Source of the DNA: Romanomermis culicivorax
Taxonomy: Eukaryota > Nematoda > Enoplea > Mermithida > Mermithidae
Reading direction: 5' to 3'
NCBI GenBank assembly: GCA_963922205.1
Contig: CAWUHX010000005.1
Coordinates: 558,001 to 622,000, forward strand
Length of the DNA: 64,000 nt
This document shows, piece by piece, positions 1 to 11,600 of this stretch. A program made the translations under genes and the position numbers. How positions within the stretch are numbered: position 1 is the stretch's first letter; each line of letters begins with the position of its first letter. Below the pieces are notes generated by a model, which worked only from the letters and a program-made list of their open reading frames with translations, searched no databases and was not told the origin of the DNA.

Positions 1-181
1 AGAAATTTAAATTTTACAAAAAATTGAAATTCTACGAAAAAATTTACAAAAAAAATTAAATTTCACAAAAAATTTAAATTTTACGAAAAAATTTAAATTC
101 ATAAAAATGTGAATTTCGCATTTAAACTTCACAAAATTTAAACCTCAAAAATTTCAAATTTAAAATGAAAATTTTTCAAAC
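1..181. repeat. A/T-rich low-complexity sequence inside the IDI gene
   Basis: Short degenerate units such as AAATTTAAATTTTACAAAAAATT are repeated. It lies downstream of the IDI exon on the minus strand, so it is probably intron sequence. No coding sequence is seen. Confidence 0.6.
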
Positions 182-389
182 CATTTTTTTCGATATTGGT
201 CCATAAGTGGCATTCTTCTTTGGAAGAATGACCGATACATTGGTCATTTTCGTCCACTAGAATACATTGTTCTTCTTTCATAGCTTTTTCTTGTCTATTA
301 GCGTAATTAGCGCTAATAATAGAATCTTCCACTAATGCTTTATTGTTGTAACATCGATTCGACGGTTTCGAAAAAATTCCATTATTCAT
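182..389 (-). CDS. IDI1: Isopentenyl-diphosphate delta-isomerase (IDI), N-terminal exon, gene runs off the left edge
   Basis: IDI interconverts isopentenyl and dimethylallyl diphosphate, feeding isoprenoid synthesis (ubiquinone, dolichol and prenylation precursors). The exon encodes about 69 residues from an ATG at 389. The second half carries the family N-terminal signature: a CILVDENDQCIG stretch (the usual 'C-I-x-VDE-x-D' start of the Nudix fold), then a 'KEECHLWTNIEKNG' segment. In the family this contains the cysteine/histidine region preceding 'LHRAFS'. The frame stays open to 138, but similarity stops near a G|GTTTGA donor at 182, and the phase-1 exit fits a split codon there. The catalytic Nudix half lies outside the window. 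About 35 residues before the conserved part may be a targeting or lineage-specific extension. The gene lies downstream of, and on the same strand as, the Vms1/ANKZF1 gene. Confidence 0.85.
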
Positions 390-403
390 AAATCTATAAA
401 AAG
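390..403 (-). promoter_or_regulatory. Splice-acceptor-like site just before the IDI ATG
   Basis: On the minus strand the bases before the ATG read CTTTTTATAG, then ATTT, then ATG. This pyrimidine run plus AG is a good acceptor four bases before the start codon. It could be a trans-splicing site, as is common in nematodes, or the end of a 5' intron containing the TGACGTCA array. The sequence alone cannot separate these. Confidence 0.45.
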
Positions 404-414
404 GACGAGTTTAC

Positions 415-2070
415 ACTATGACGTCATAATAAACGTCAAAAAAATTGAGTTTACACCAGAAACTTCTAATGTGACGTCATAATACTAAAAAGTCTGAGTT
501 TACACTAGAAACTTCTACTATGACGTCGTAAATCTACCAAAGAATGAGCCTACACTAGAATTTCTAATATGACGTCATAAAGCAAAAAAGAATGGGTTTA
601 CACTAGCAACTTCTTAACTGACGTCATAAATCTGAAAAAAATGAGTTTACACTAGAAACTTCTGATATGACGTCATGAATCTGAGTTTACGCTGGGGACT
701 TGTAATGTGACGTCATAAATCTATAAAAAGAACAAGTTTACACTATGACGTCATAAATACAAAAAGATTGAGTTCGCAACAGAAACTTCTAATGTGACGT
801 CATAATGCTAAAATGATGAATCTACAGTAGAAATTTCTGATATGACGTTGTAAATCTAAACAAGAACGAGCTTACACTAGAATTTCTAATATGACGTCAT
901 AAAGCAAAAAAGAATGGGTTTACACTGGCAACTTCTTAACTGACGTCATAAATCTGAAAAAATGAGTTTACACTAGAAACTTCTGATATGACGTCATGAA
1001 TCTGAGTTTACGCTGGGAACTTGTAATCTGACGTCATAAATCTATAAAAAGAACGAGTTTACACTATGACGTCATAAATACAAAAAGATTGAGTTCGCAA
1101 CACAAACTTCTAATGTGACGTCATAATACTAAAAAGTCTGAGTTTACACTAGAAATTTCTAATATGACGCCGTGAATCTACCAAACAATGAGCCTACACT
1201 AGAATTTCTAATATGACGTCATAAAGCTAAACAGAATGGGTTTACACTAGAAGCTTTAAACCAGACGTCATAAAACTAAAAAATGAGTTTACATCAGAAG
1301 TTTTTAATCTGACGTCATAAATTCAAAAACAATGAGTTTATACTAGAAACTTTAATCTGACATCATAAATCTTGGAAAGAATGAGTTTACACTAGGAACC
1401 TCTAGTCTGACGTCATAGATCTAAAAAAATTACTCTACACTTGAAACTTCTTATATGACGTCATAGATCTAAAAAAATAGGTTTACACTACGAACTTCTT
1501 GAATGACGTCATAAATATGAGAAGAATAAGTCTACACTAGAAGCTTCTAATCTGACGTCATATTACTAAATTAGAATGAGTTTACATTAGGGACTTCTAA
1601 TCTGACGTCAGCAAGATGTGGCTTGATAAACTTTTTGTAATGCGAAAAAGACGGTTTTAAAAAAATTTGAGTAATCAGAATATAGTACGAAACTATAATT
1701 ATAATAAGAAACTACGTAACGAACCATCAATCTTAGGCAAATCTAATTAAGATTGCTGACGTCACAATGAAGTTTATGCAAATTTTGAGAGAATTTTAGT
1801 TAAGTGACGTCAGGAAATTTTTGAAAATTAGACAAAATTCACATGAATTGCAAATTTTTACAGAAGTGACGTCATAAATTTGGGTGGAATATGCAAATTT
1901 GAGGATATTTTCGGAAAAGTGACGTTACAAAAGTGTTTGTAAAATTTGGCAAAATTCACATGAATTTTAAATTTATACAAAAGTGACCAGATCAGGTTAA
2001 AGAGTATCCAAATTTATCGGACTTTTCTCTAATTAACACACTTCGGAAAGTGACGTCAGCAAGATAATCT
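415..2070. repeat. Tandem array of TGACGTCAT-containing units upstream of IDI
   Basis: Roughly 26 units of about 40-55 bp run from 415 to about 1610, each with the palindrome TGACGTCA (a few with one change such as TGACGTTG or TGACATCA). They are joined by spacers of the form 'AAAAAGAATGAGTTTACACTAG' plus 'AAACTTCTAAT'. A higher-order duplication is visible: the block near 541-790 recurs near 862-1105. Five more dispersed TGACGTCA-like motifs follow at about 1758, 1804, 1867, 1920 and 2051. The core equals the CREB/ATF element, but satellite-like amplification explains the array equally well. Confidence 0.85.
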
Positions 2071-2722
2071 AACTTTGCAATGAAAAATTATACCACGTTT
2101 AAGAACAACTTACCTGGCGACTTTAGGAAATATGGTACTCCGAAACATGCTTTTTTGCATGGCCCCTGAAAAATTTAAAACCATTCAAACCATACATGTA
2201 ATTGTGTTAAAGTGTGTTTCCGCCGATTTCGTCATTTTTGTCAATCCGCGCATGGGGCCCGCAAGTGCCAAGTGGAGTGAGCAACGCGGACCATCAACAG
2301 TCGTCTTACTGTAGTGCACGTCAGTACGCGTGCACTGGCTCTCTCATTGTGTATTATCTTTATGTGTTTTTGATGATGAATGCCTCGTTGGCCATTTTCT
2401 CTCCCTGCATGCACACCTTTGTTTGTTTTCTTCCCAGTGCCTGGGAGTGAACCGTTTGTTTTCTCGCCCCGTTTCATTTGTAAGTTAGTGTTTTTCAATT
2501 ACGTAAGATAAAATTAGAAAGGTCTCTCCTTTCCGGTTTGTGTTTAATTTGGGAGACAATTAAGGAAGCATCTTTTCCTTGATTGGTGGGAATATTTGTG
2601 TCGGGTTTAAGTACAAGTAATTAAGTTAATCGGGTAAGCGTGGGCGTGGGAAATACGTACATTAAGGACGAACCCTGGGATCCCAATCCTGCCTGACTTA
2701 TCCACTCCCGACCTATTCTAAA
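2071..2722. other. Non-coding interval, nothing recognised
   Basis: Mixed-composition DNA with short ORFs in both directions that resemble nothing known. No splice-consistent exon chain is seen. Confidence 0.5.
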
Positions 2723-3154
2723 ATACAACAATTGGGGGAGGGGGGAAGTGCTATGGAAACCCCCCTCAGAAATCGTCGACCATATGGCTAGCCATTGGGC
2801 GACCGCCCCCTAAGATTTTCCAATCATATGGCTAGCCATAGGGTAGCCTTAGGGAGCCCCATACTTTTGGTCGGAAAAATGTCAATTTTTTGATGAAAAA
2901 TGTCAATTTTTGAACAAAAAATGGTCAAAAACGTCAATTTTCTGGGCGCTTTGCGTTATAAATACATTTTTTATCATTTTTTAGACAAAAATTACTATTT
3001 TTTGGACTGTTTTTCGGACTTTTTTCGTGAAAAAATCGATTTTTTTTCCTTCAGAGACCCCTCAACCCAAAATTTTGGGAATTACTGACCCCCAGCCCAA
3101 AAAAGTGGCCCAACCCCCCCCCCCGCAGACCTCGGGGCTCCCTTAGATGTATGA
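2723..3154 (+). mobile_element. MITE-like element, family A, copy 1 (decayed ends)
   Basis: It shares about 420 bp with elements at 18339-18766 (inverted) and 19432-19856. It has the same order: G-run with AGTGCTATGG, ATGGCTAGCCAT, AAAAATGTCAATTTTT, a 'GGCGCTTTGCG' block and CTCGGGGCTCC. The ends here (TACAACAATTGG and TTAGATGTATGA) have drifted from the TACATGTAA ends of the other copies, so this is probably the oldest of the three. Short ORFs in it belong to the repeat. Confidence 0.75.
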
Positions 3155-3300
3155 TTCAAACAGGTTCAATCAGATATTATAGATGTATAAATAAATAAGA
3201 AAGTAGCATATATAAATATATATATAAGAAATACGTAAATATGAAATAAACTTCAAATATATAAAAAATATAAAAACCAAATATAAAATAATAGGCCCGT

Positions 3301-3760
3301 CTCACTATAGCCACGATCACACTATAGCCACTGTATCACTATAGCCACCATGTCACTACAGCCACCATCTCACTACAGCTAATGTATCAGGATAGCCACC
3401 AAAATCTCACTAGAGCCACCATGATGCATAATAATGCTCTCGCTACAGCCACCAGTGTCACATACCAAAAATGTCACTACGGTCAATGTCTCGGAAGAGC
3501 CACTCAACAGATAATGCGGAAAATTACTTGTTTTTCTGCACAATCAATATTTTGTGCATCGTATATTTTAATTATCTATCTATTTTTGCAAAAATAACTG
3601 TTAACCCATCAAATGCGCTACATGATGCAAAAAGTGAGATCATTATTATGCGTCCTGGTGGCTCTAGTGAGATTTTTGAGGCTATTCTGATACATTAGCT
3701 ATAGTGAGATGGTGGCTGTAGTGATATGGTGGCTACATTGAGACGGTGGCTGCAGTGATG
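3301..3760. mobile_element. Foldback element whose arms are arrays of CACTATAGCCAC
   Basis: The left arm (3301-3460) is 8-9 degenerate units of TCACTATAGCCACCA. The right arm (3655-3760) is the same unit on the opposite strand (GGTGGCTGTAGTGATA). A unique centre of about 200 bp lies between. Inverted arrays of short direct repeats are typical of foldback-type elements. No coding capacity. Confidence 0.75.
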
Positions 3761-3779
3761 CACAATCAAAATTATAAGT

Positions 3780-5330
3780 ATGTATTAACATAAAAATATA
3801 AACATGAAAATATATATAATATATATTAATATATGCATAAATATATGAAAAACTAAAAACCAAATATAAAAATATATATAAGTAAAAAAATATATGAATA
3901 AGGAATATAAGTCGGATAGGTATAGAAATATATAAATAAAAAGATCAAACATAAAAATTAAAAATAAACATATAAAAAATATGATATAAATGTATGAAAA
4001 TAAAAAACACGATATAAATAACAAATAAAAACATGATGTATATGAACATACCTGTACTTGGGGGGGGGGGACCCCCCCCCCAACTCGGCCAACCCTATAC
4101 CCAAAATCATTTCCCCCCCCAAACCCCCCCCCCAGTTGGGAAAAAATTAAAAAAATTTGTCAAAAAGTGTATGTTTTTTGGCCTTTTTTGGGAAAAATTT
4201 CGACTTTTTCCTACCCCCCCCCCCCAACTGGTCGGAGGTCTTACAGGTATGTATATGAAGCAGGAATAAAATAGAATAATCATAATAAAAAAAATTGTAT
4301 GCATATAAATAAAAAGATCAAGTATAAAAAATATGAATATAAATATATATCAACGTAAAAATACCATTATATATAAATACAGAGTAGATATTTAAATATA
4401 TGAATAAACATATAATACATAAAAAATATAGAAAAACATGATATATGTATAAATTTAAAATATAAACTTATAATATAAATTAAATAAGAATAAATATATC
4501 ATTAATATAAAAATATGTAACTATGAAATATAAATCAAGTATAGAACTATATCTATATTTCATAGTTATATATTTTTATATATATCATTAAAAAATATAT
4601 AATATAAGGATCAAATTTAGAAAGTATAGGAATCAAATAAAATGTAAATAAACATAAAGCATATATATGTATATTGAAATAAAAATTATTAATGGTCAAA
4701 TGTAATACGTATGAATTTGAATATATAAGTAAAAAATATTTATACATAATATATATATTAAAGAAAATGAATAAAAATACCAAACAAACATAATATATAT
4801 ATATTATATAAATATAAAATATTAACCCATATACAAGTTAAATAATATAATAGATAAAGTACAAAATATATAAAAATATTATAATATACATGTATATCGA
4901 TATATAAAAAATATCATACATATATATGTAAATATAAAATATGAAGAGATATATAAACTAAATATGATAAATAAAAAAAGACATATAAATAAATATAAGA
5001 TATTCAATCAAACAACGTAATTAATTAAAATACAAAATATATAAAAATATTATGACATACATGTAAACATAGAATATATATCGAGATTCAAAGTGAATAA
5101 TATAATAAATAAAAATATAAAGAGATATATAAATAAATATAAAATACTCAATCAAATAATGTAATAAATGAAAATACAAAATGTATAAAACTATGATGTA
5201 TAATTATAAAATGTATATAAATACAACTATCAATTTAAAATATTTACATAAAAATTGAAAATACAAAAATATATACAAAATCAAATATAAAAGTAATTTT
5301 TATACGTTCAATAAAAAAACAAAAATTTTC
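3780..5330. repeat. AT-rich low-complexity tract (ATATAAAA type)
   Basis: Mostly A/T with degenerate AAATATATAAA units. The ORFs in it are compositional artefacts. It is interrupted by the small inverted-repeat element at 4047-4254. It separates the Vms1/ANKZF1 3' end from the IDI upstream array. Confidence 0.8.
4047..4254. mobile_element. Small MITE with CATACCTGTA / TACAGGTATG ends
   Basis: About 208 bp with terminal inverted repeats CATACCTGTA and TACAGGTATG, G-runs on the left and C-runs on the right, and a central AAAAATTTGTCAAAAAGTG stretch. The layout resembles family A but the ends differ. Inserted in the AT-rich tract. Confidence 0.65.
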
Positions 5331-5360
5331 TTAAAAATTTTATTCGGAAAATAAGCAAAT

Positions 5361-5635
5361 TTAAATCGTAGAATTTTTTTTCCTATGCAAATTTAGGCAT
5401 TTTGTTGTACAAAATACGAAATTTGAATATTCGAAGGGAATTTGGCCGCTAATGTCCGCAGCGCATTCGAAGCAACGCGATAAAACGGGCGTTTCTCGTT
5501 GGCAATTTGCCAACAAACGTTTTTCCGCCGCCAACGCCCGTTTTTCCCGATCGGATAAGAGCAAAAAACGTTGTTTTTCTTCGTTTTCTTTTTCTAAAAT
5601 TTGTCGTTCTTGCTTTTTTTGTTTTAGTTTTTCGG
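5361..5635 (-). CDS. ANKZF1: Vms1/ANKZF1 exon 10: VCP-interacting motif, C-terminal zinc finger, stop
   Basis: Starts after CGCTTTTTTAG. A charged coiled stretch ([19 protein letters not shown]) leads into [16 protein letters not shown], an exact match to the VIM consensus R-x5-A-A-x2-R that binds the p97/Cdc48 N domain. The end has a C-x2-C...C-x3-C finger ([16 protein letters not shown], then FCTTKC), the C-terminal treble clef of the family. TAA at 5363-5361. Confidence 0.92.
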
Positions 5636-8600
5636 CTAAAAAAGCGAAAAATAATCATGTGAATATCTGATAAAAATTTACAGTAAGAATAGGTATCTAC
5701 TTTTCAAGTAGAAAGTCTACAGTAAGAAAAGCTATTTACTTTTTAAATCTAAAAATTGTACAGTAAGAAAGAACATGTACCTGCTTTTCAAGTGGAAAGG
5801 CTACAGCAAGAATAGGCACCTAATTTTCAAGTAGACTCTACAGTAAGAATAGCGGCCCACTGTTCAAATCTCCGAACGCTACAGTAGCCGTCCAAATTTA
5901 AATTCTACAGTAAAACTAGCAGCCTACTTTTCAAATCTACAGATCTATAGTAAGAACGGGTACCTGCTTTTCAACTCAAAAGTCTACAGTAGGAATAAGT
6001 ACTGTTTTTCCAAGTCGACTCTACAATAACAATAGCGACCTACTTTTCATATGTACAAATTCTACAGTAAGAACTGGTGGCTATTTTTCAAATGAGAAGT
6101 CTACAGTAAGAATAGCAACCTACTTTTCAAAGCTACACAGTACGCATTCTACAGTAACAACAGCTACCTGCTTCTCAAATCGGAAGTATACCGTAAGAAC
6201 AGGTACTGTTGTTCCAGACCAGTCAACGGTAAGAATAGCAACCTACTTTTCAAATCTAGAAATTCTACAGTAAGAACAGATAGCTGCTTTTAAAAGGAAA
6301 GTCTACAGTAAGAGTAGGTACTTACTTTTCAAGTGAAAAATCTACAGTAATAGCAATATACTTTTCAAATCTACAAATTCTACAGTAAGAACAAGTACCT
6401 GCTTTTCAAGTCCGAATCCTGCAGTAAGAATAGCAACTTACTTTCCAAGTCGCGTCTGCAGTGAGAATAGCTACCTGCTTTTCAATTTTAGAAATTCTAC
6501 AGTAAGAACAGCTACCTACTTTTGAAGTCAAAAATATACAGTAAGAATAGGCTTCAGGTCGTTAGTCTAGAGTAACAATAGCTACATGACTTGGAAATTC
6601 AAAGTCTACAGTAAGAATCAGTATCTACTGTTCAAGCCGAAAATATGCAGTAAGTTTAGGAACCAAAATCAAGTCGGAAGTCTACAGTAAGAATAAATAC
6701 CTACTTTTCAAGTCTAAAAATTCTACAGTAAGAACATGCACTTACTTTTCAAGTCGAAGGTCTACAGTACCTACTCTTCAAGTCGAAAATATGCAGTAAG
6801 TTTAGGAACCTAGAACCTACTTTTCAAGTCGGAAGTCTACAGTAAGAATAAAAATCTACTTTTCAAGTTTAAAAATTCTACAGTAAGAATATGCACTTAC
6901 TTTTCAAGTCGGAGGTCTACAGTACCTACTCTTCAAGTCGAAAATATGCAGTAAGTTTAGGAACCTAGAACCTACTTTTCAAGTCGGAAGTCTACAGTAA
7001 GAATAAATACCTACTTTTCAAGTCTAAAAATTCTACAGTAAGAACATGCACTTACTTTTCAAGTTGAAGGTCTACAGTACCTACTCTTCAAGTGAAAAGT
7101 CTACAGTAAAAATAAATCTATACTTTACAAGTTGAAAACCTACAGTACGAATAAATACTCAATCTTCAAATGTGAAGTCTACAGTAACACCTACTTTCGA
7201 AGTGGAAAGTCTACAGTAACATACACCTGATTCTCAAGTTTAGAAAGTCTACAGTAAGAAAAAGTAAAAATTTCAAATTCAAAGTTTACGGTAACAATGA
7301 ATACTTACTCAAGAGTCTACAGTAAGACTAAGTATTTTATTCTGTTACAATTTGTACCTGCTTTTCGAGTTCAAAGTCTTCAGTAACGGCAGCTACCTAC
7401 TTTTCCATTGGAAAGTCTACAGTAAGAATATGCACCTAATTTTCAACTGTTAAGTTCGCATTTACAAACCTTTCAGGTTGAAAATCTACAGTAAGATTAA
7501 ACACCTATTCAAAATGTTACAGTACGAATGGATACATACCTATTTGTCAAGTAAAAAAAATCTACAGTAAGAATAGGTGCCTACTTTTCAAGTCAAAAAT
7601 TGACATAGTGAAGAAATGTATGAAAAATTGAATGTTTCTCATGAATTGGATGTAAATTGTAAATTGGAAAACGATTCCGATTCCAAAAATGCAAACTTTA
7701 AAAATCCATATATCTCGAATGATATAGTAATTGTGAACTTTTGTAGAAAAACTTCAATCTAGATTTTCCAGAAACCAAAAAAAGACATCCTGATGCCGAA
7801 TTTCGAGGAAAATTTTGGATTTTTGTTTTTTGCGTTCAGCTGCACAAGGTCATGACCTCGGCGCAAATTCAGCTACTTTTCCTTGAATTTTGATAATTTT
7901 TAAAAACTGATTTTTTTTATAGAATCAGCATTCTAAAATCTACATAATGATATGCCTGGGTCAATCTTTTTTTTAAAATAATTTTAAAACACTAAATTTC
8001 GATTCCGATTCTCCTTTTTTTTACCTTTTGCTTTTCTTTTTTGCCGTATTTTTTCCATTTCTTCTTCGCTCATCGTCAATTTCTCATCAATCGTAGGAAT
8101 TTGACTTTTCGACCAATCAAAATTCGAGGCGTTTTCTGATTCGTTATTTCGACGAAACGTTTCTAAAATTTGACGAATACTTTTCGACGACGATGACGTC
8201 ATATAGGGCGTTCTATTTTTTCCGTCTAAAATTGTCGGATCGCAACCGAAATTTAATAGAAATTCGACCGTGGAAGAAAATCCGGCTGCGCAAGATGAAT
8301 GTAAATGAGTAGTTTTTGATAAATTTTTTTGCGAAAATGGCTCGTTTAAATAATCGACGATGAAGTTTTTGGGAACACCTATAAAGTTTAAAAAAATATC
8401 GCCTAAAAAATTTGAAAAAATCGGATAAGCAGGTACATTCCTGATCACGTGATCATTTTGGAATCACGTGACATCAATATCAGTATTATTATGGATATCA
8501 TCACTATTGTTATATATATGATTCTCTTTATTATTATCATTATACTTCTGAACTTATACCCACAATTGTTAATTAATTTTTATTAGTATTATACATCATT

Positions 8601-11600
8601 ATCTCAAGTATTACTTTAATAGTTATTTACTTAAACATTAATATTATTTCTATGACTTTCTTTATTATTGTTATAATGATTTTTAGACCACTATTACTAA
8701 ACTTGAATTTACTGATTATTTATATCATAGTATTACATTATTATTTTTTTGTCATTAGTATCATGATCAATATTAGTACCATTATTAGTATTTTGAATTT
8801 TTTTATTAGTTGAAACTGAATCTATCCCAAGAAGCCAATTTTCAGACTTTGAAAATTTTTATAATATTTCAATTAATATTACAGCATAATCATTAGTGTT
8901 AATTTCATTATCATTACTAAAATAATAACTATATAATGACTGTCATCATTATTGTTATGTTCATTACTTTTTTAGTTTGGCTTACTATTAGTATAATTAT
9001 GATAATTAATTATTATTCTCATTAGATTTATATGATTATCATTATTATTATCATTATACTTCTGAACTTATACCCACAATTGTTAATTAATTTTTATTAG
9101 TATCATACATCATTATCTCAAGTATTACTTTAATAGTTATTTACTCAAACATTAACATTATTTTTATGACTTTCTTTATTATTGTTATAATCACTTTTAG
9201 ACCACTATTACTACACTTGAATTTATTGATTATTTATATCATAGTATTACATTATTATTTTTTTGTCATTAGTATCATGATCCATATTAGTGCCATTATT
9301 AGTGTTTTGAATTTTATTATTAGTTGAAACTGAATCTATCCCAAGATAACATGGAATTAGAGGCAATTTTCAGACTTTGAAAATTTTTATAATATTCCAA
9401 TTAATATTACAGCATAATCATTAGTGTTACTACTATAATTAGTGTTAATTTCATTATCATTACTAAAATAATAACTATATAATGACTGTCATCATTATTG
9501 TTATGTTCATTACTTTTTTGTTTGGCTTACTATTAGTATAATTATGATAATTAATTATTATTCTCATTAGATTTATATGATTATCATTATTATTATCATT
9601 ATACTTCTGAACTTATACCCACAATTGTTAATTAATTTTTATTAGTATTATACATCATTATCTCAAGTATTACTTTAATAGTTATTTACTCAAATATTAA
9701 TATTATTTTTATGACTTTCTTTATTATTGTTATAATGACTTTTAGACCACTATTACTACACTTGAATTTACTGATTATTTATATCATAGTATTACATTAT
9801 TATTTTTTTGTCATTAGTATCATGATCAATATTAGTGCCATTATTAGTATTTTGAATTTTTTTTATTAGTTGAAACTGAATCTATCCCAAGAAGCCAACT
9901 TTCAGACTTTGAAAATTTTTATAATATTTCAATTAATATTACAGCATAATCATTAGTGTTACTACTATAATTAGTGTTAATTTCATTATCATTACCAAAA
10001 TAATAACTACATAATGACTGTCATCATTATTTTTATGTTCATAACTTTTTTAGTTTGGCTTACTATTAGTATAATTATGACAATTAATTATTATTCTCAT
10101 TAGATTTATATGATTATCATTATTATTATCATTATACTTCTGAACTTATACCCACAATTGTTAATTAATTTTTATTAGTATTATACATCATTATCTCAAG
10201 TATTACTTTAATAGTTATCTACTCAAACATTAATATTATTTTTATGACTTTCTTTATTATTGTTATAATCACTTTTAGACCACTATTACTGCACTTGAAT
10301 TTACTGATTATTTATATCATAGTATTACATTATTATTTTTTTGTCATTAGTATCATGATCAATATTAGTGCCATTATTAGTATTTTGAATTTTTTTTATT
10401 AGTTGAAACTGAATCTATCCCAAGAAGCCAATTTTCAGACTTTGAAAATTTTTATAATATTTCAATTAATATTACAGCATAATCATTAGTGTTACTACTA
10501 TAATTAGTGTTAATTTCATTATCATTACCAAAATAATAACTACATAATGACTGTCATCATTATTTTTATGTTCATAACTTTTTTAGTTTGGCTTACTATT
10601 AGTATAATTATGACAATTAATTATTATTCTCATTAGATTTATATGATTATCATTATTATTATCATTATACTTCTGAACTTATACCCACAATTGTTAATTA
10701 ATTTTTATTAGTATTATACATCATTATCTCAAGTATTACTTTAATAGTTATCTACTCAAACATTAATATTATTTTTATGACTTTCTTTATTATTGTTATA
10801 ATCACTTTTAGACCACTATTACTGCACTTGAATTTACTGATTATTTATATCATAGTATTACATTATTATTTTTTTGTCATTAGTATCATGATCAATATTA
10901 GTGCCATTATTGGTATTTTGAATTTTATTATTAGTTGAAACTGAATCTATCCCAAGATAATATGGAATTAGAGGCAATTTTCAGACTTTGAAAATTTTTA
11001 TAATATTTCAATTAATATTACAGCATAATCATTAGTCTTAATTTCATTATCATTACTAAAATAATAACTATATAATGACTGTCATCATTATTGTTATCTT
11101 CATTACTTTTTTAGTTTGGCTTACTATTAGTATAATTATGATAATTAATTATTATTCTCATTAGATTTATATGATTATCATTACCATTAGTTCCAATGTC
11201 CACGCTGATGTTATTACTACCATTATTGTTATTTGTGTGATTTTCTATTATAGTTGTCATCAACTTCTGGATTAATATTGCTAAATTTATAATTACTAAC
11301 ACTTAATATATTCATCATTATTGTTATTATTTTTATATCATTATTATTATTAGTTTTATTATCATCAACAATGTACTAATATTACTGTGATTATCACCAT
11401 TATTGTCATTTGTACGACTTTATTATCGTTATAAAAACACAGCTTATTTTCGAGATTTTCACCATTCTATTAGTGTTGTTATAAGCGCTAATGATTATCA
11501 TTACTATTGCTATTTTTGTGAATTTTTCAATATAGGTATCGTTACTTGTGGATTATTATTACTATATTTATAATTACTAATCATTATGCATCATTATTCT

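Noticed and set aside
420..1610. CRISPR-like array
   Set aside because: Spacers are themselves repeats and the genome is eukaryotic; this is a satellite-like array.
2900..3088. Similar ORFs ([15 protein letters not shown] type) in three places
   Set aside because: They recur because the underlying MITE family A is repeated; reading frames are not kept between copies and there is no protein-like composition.
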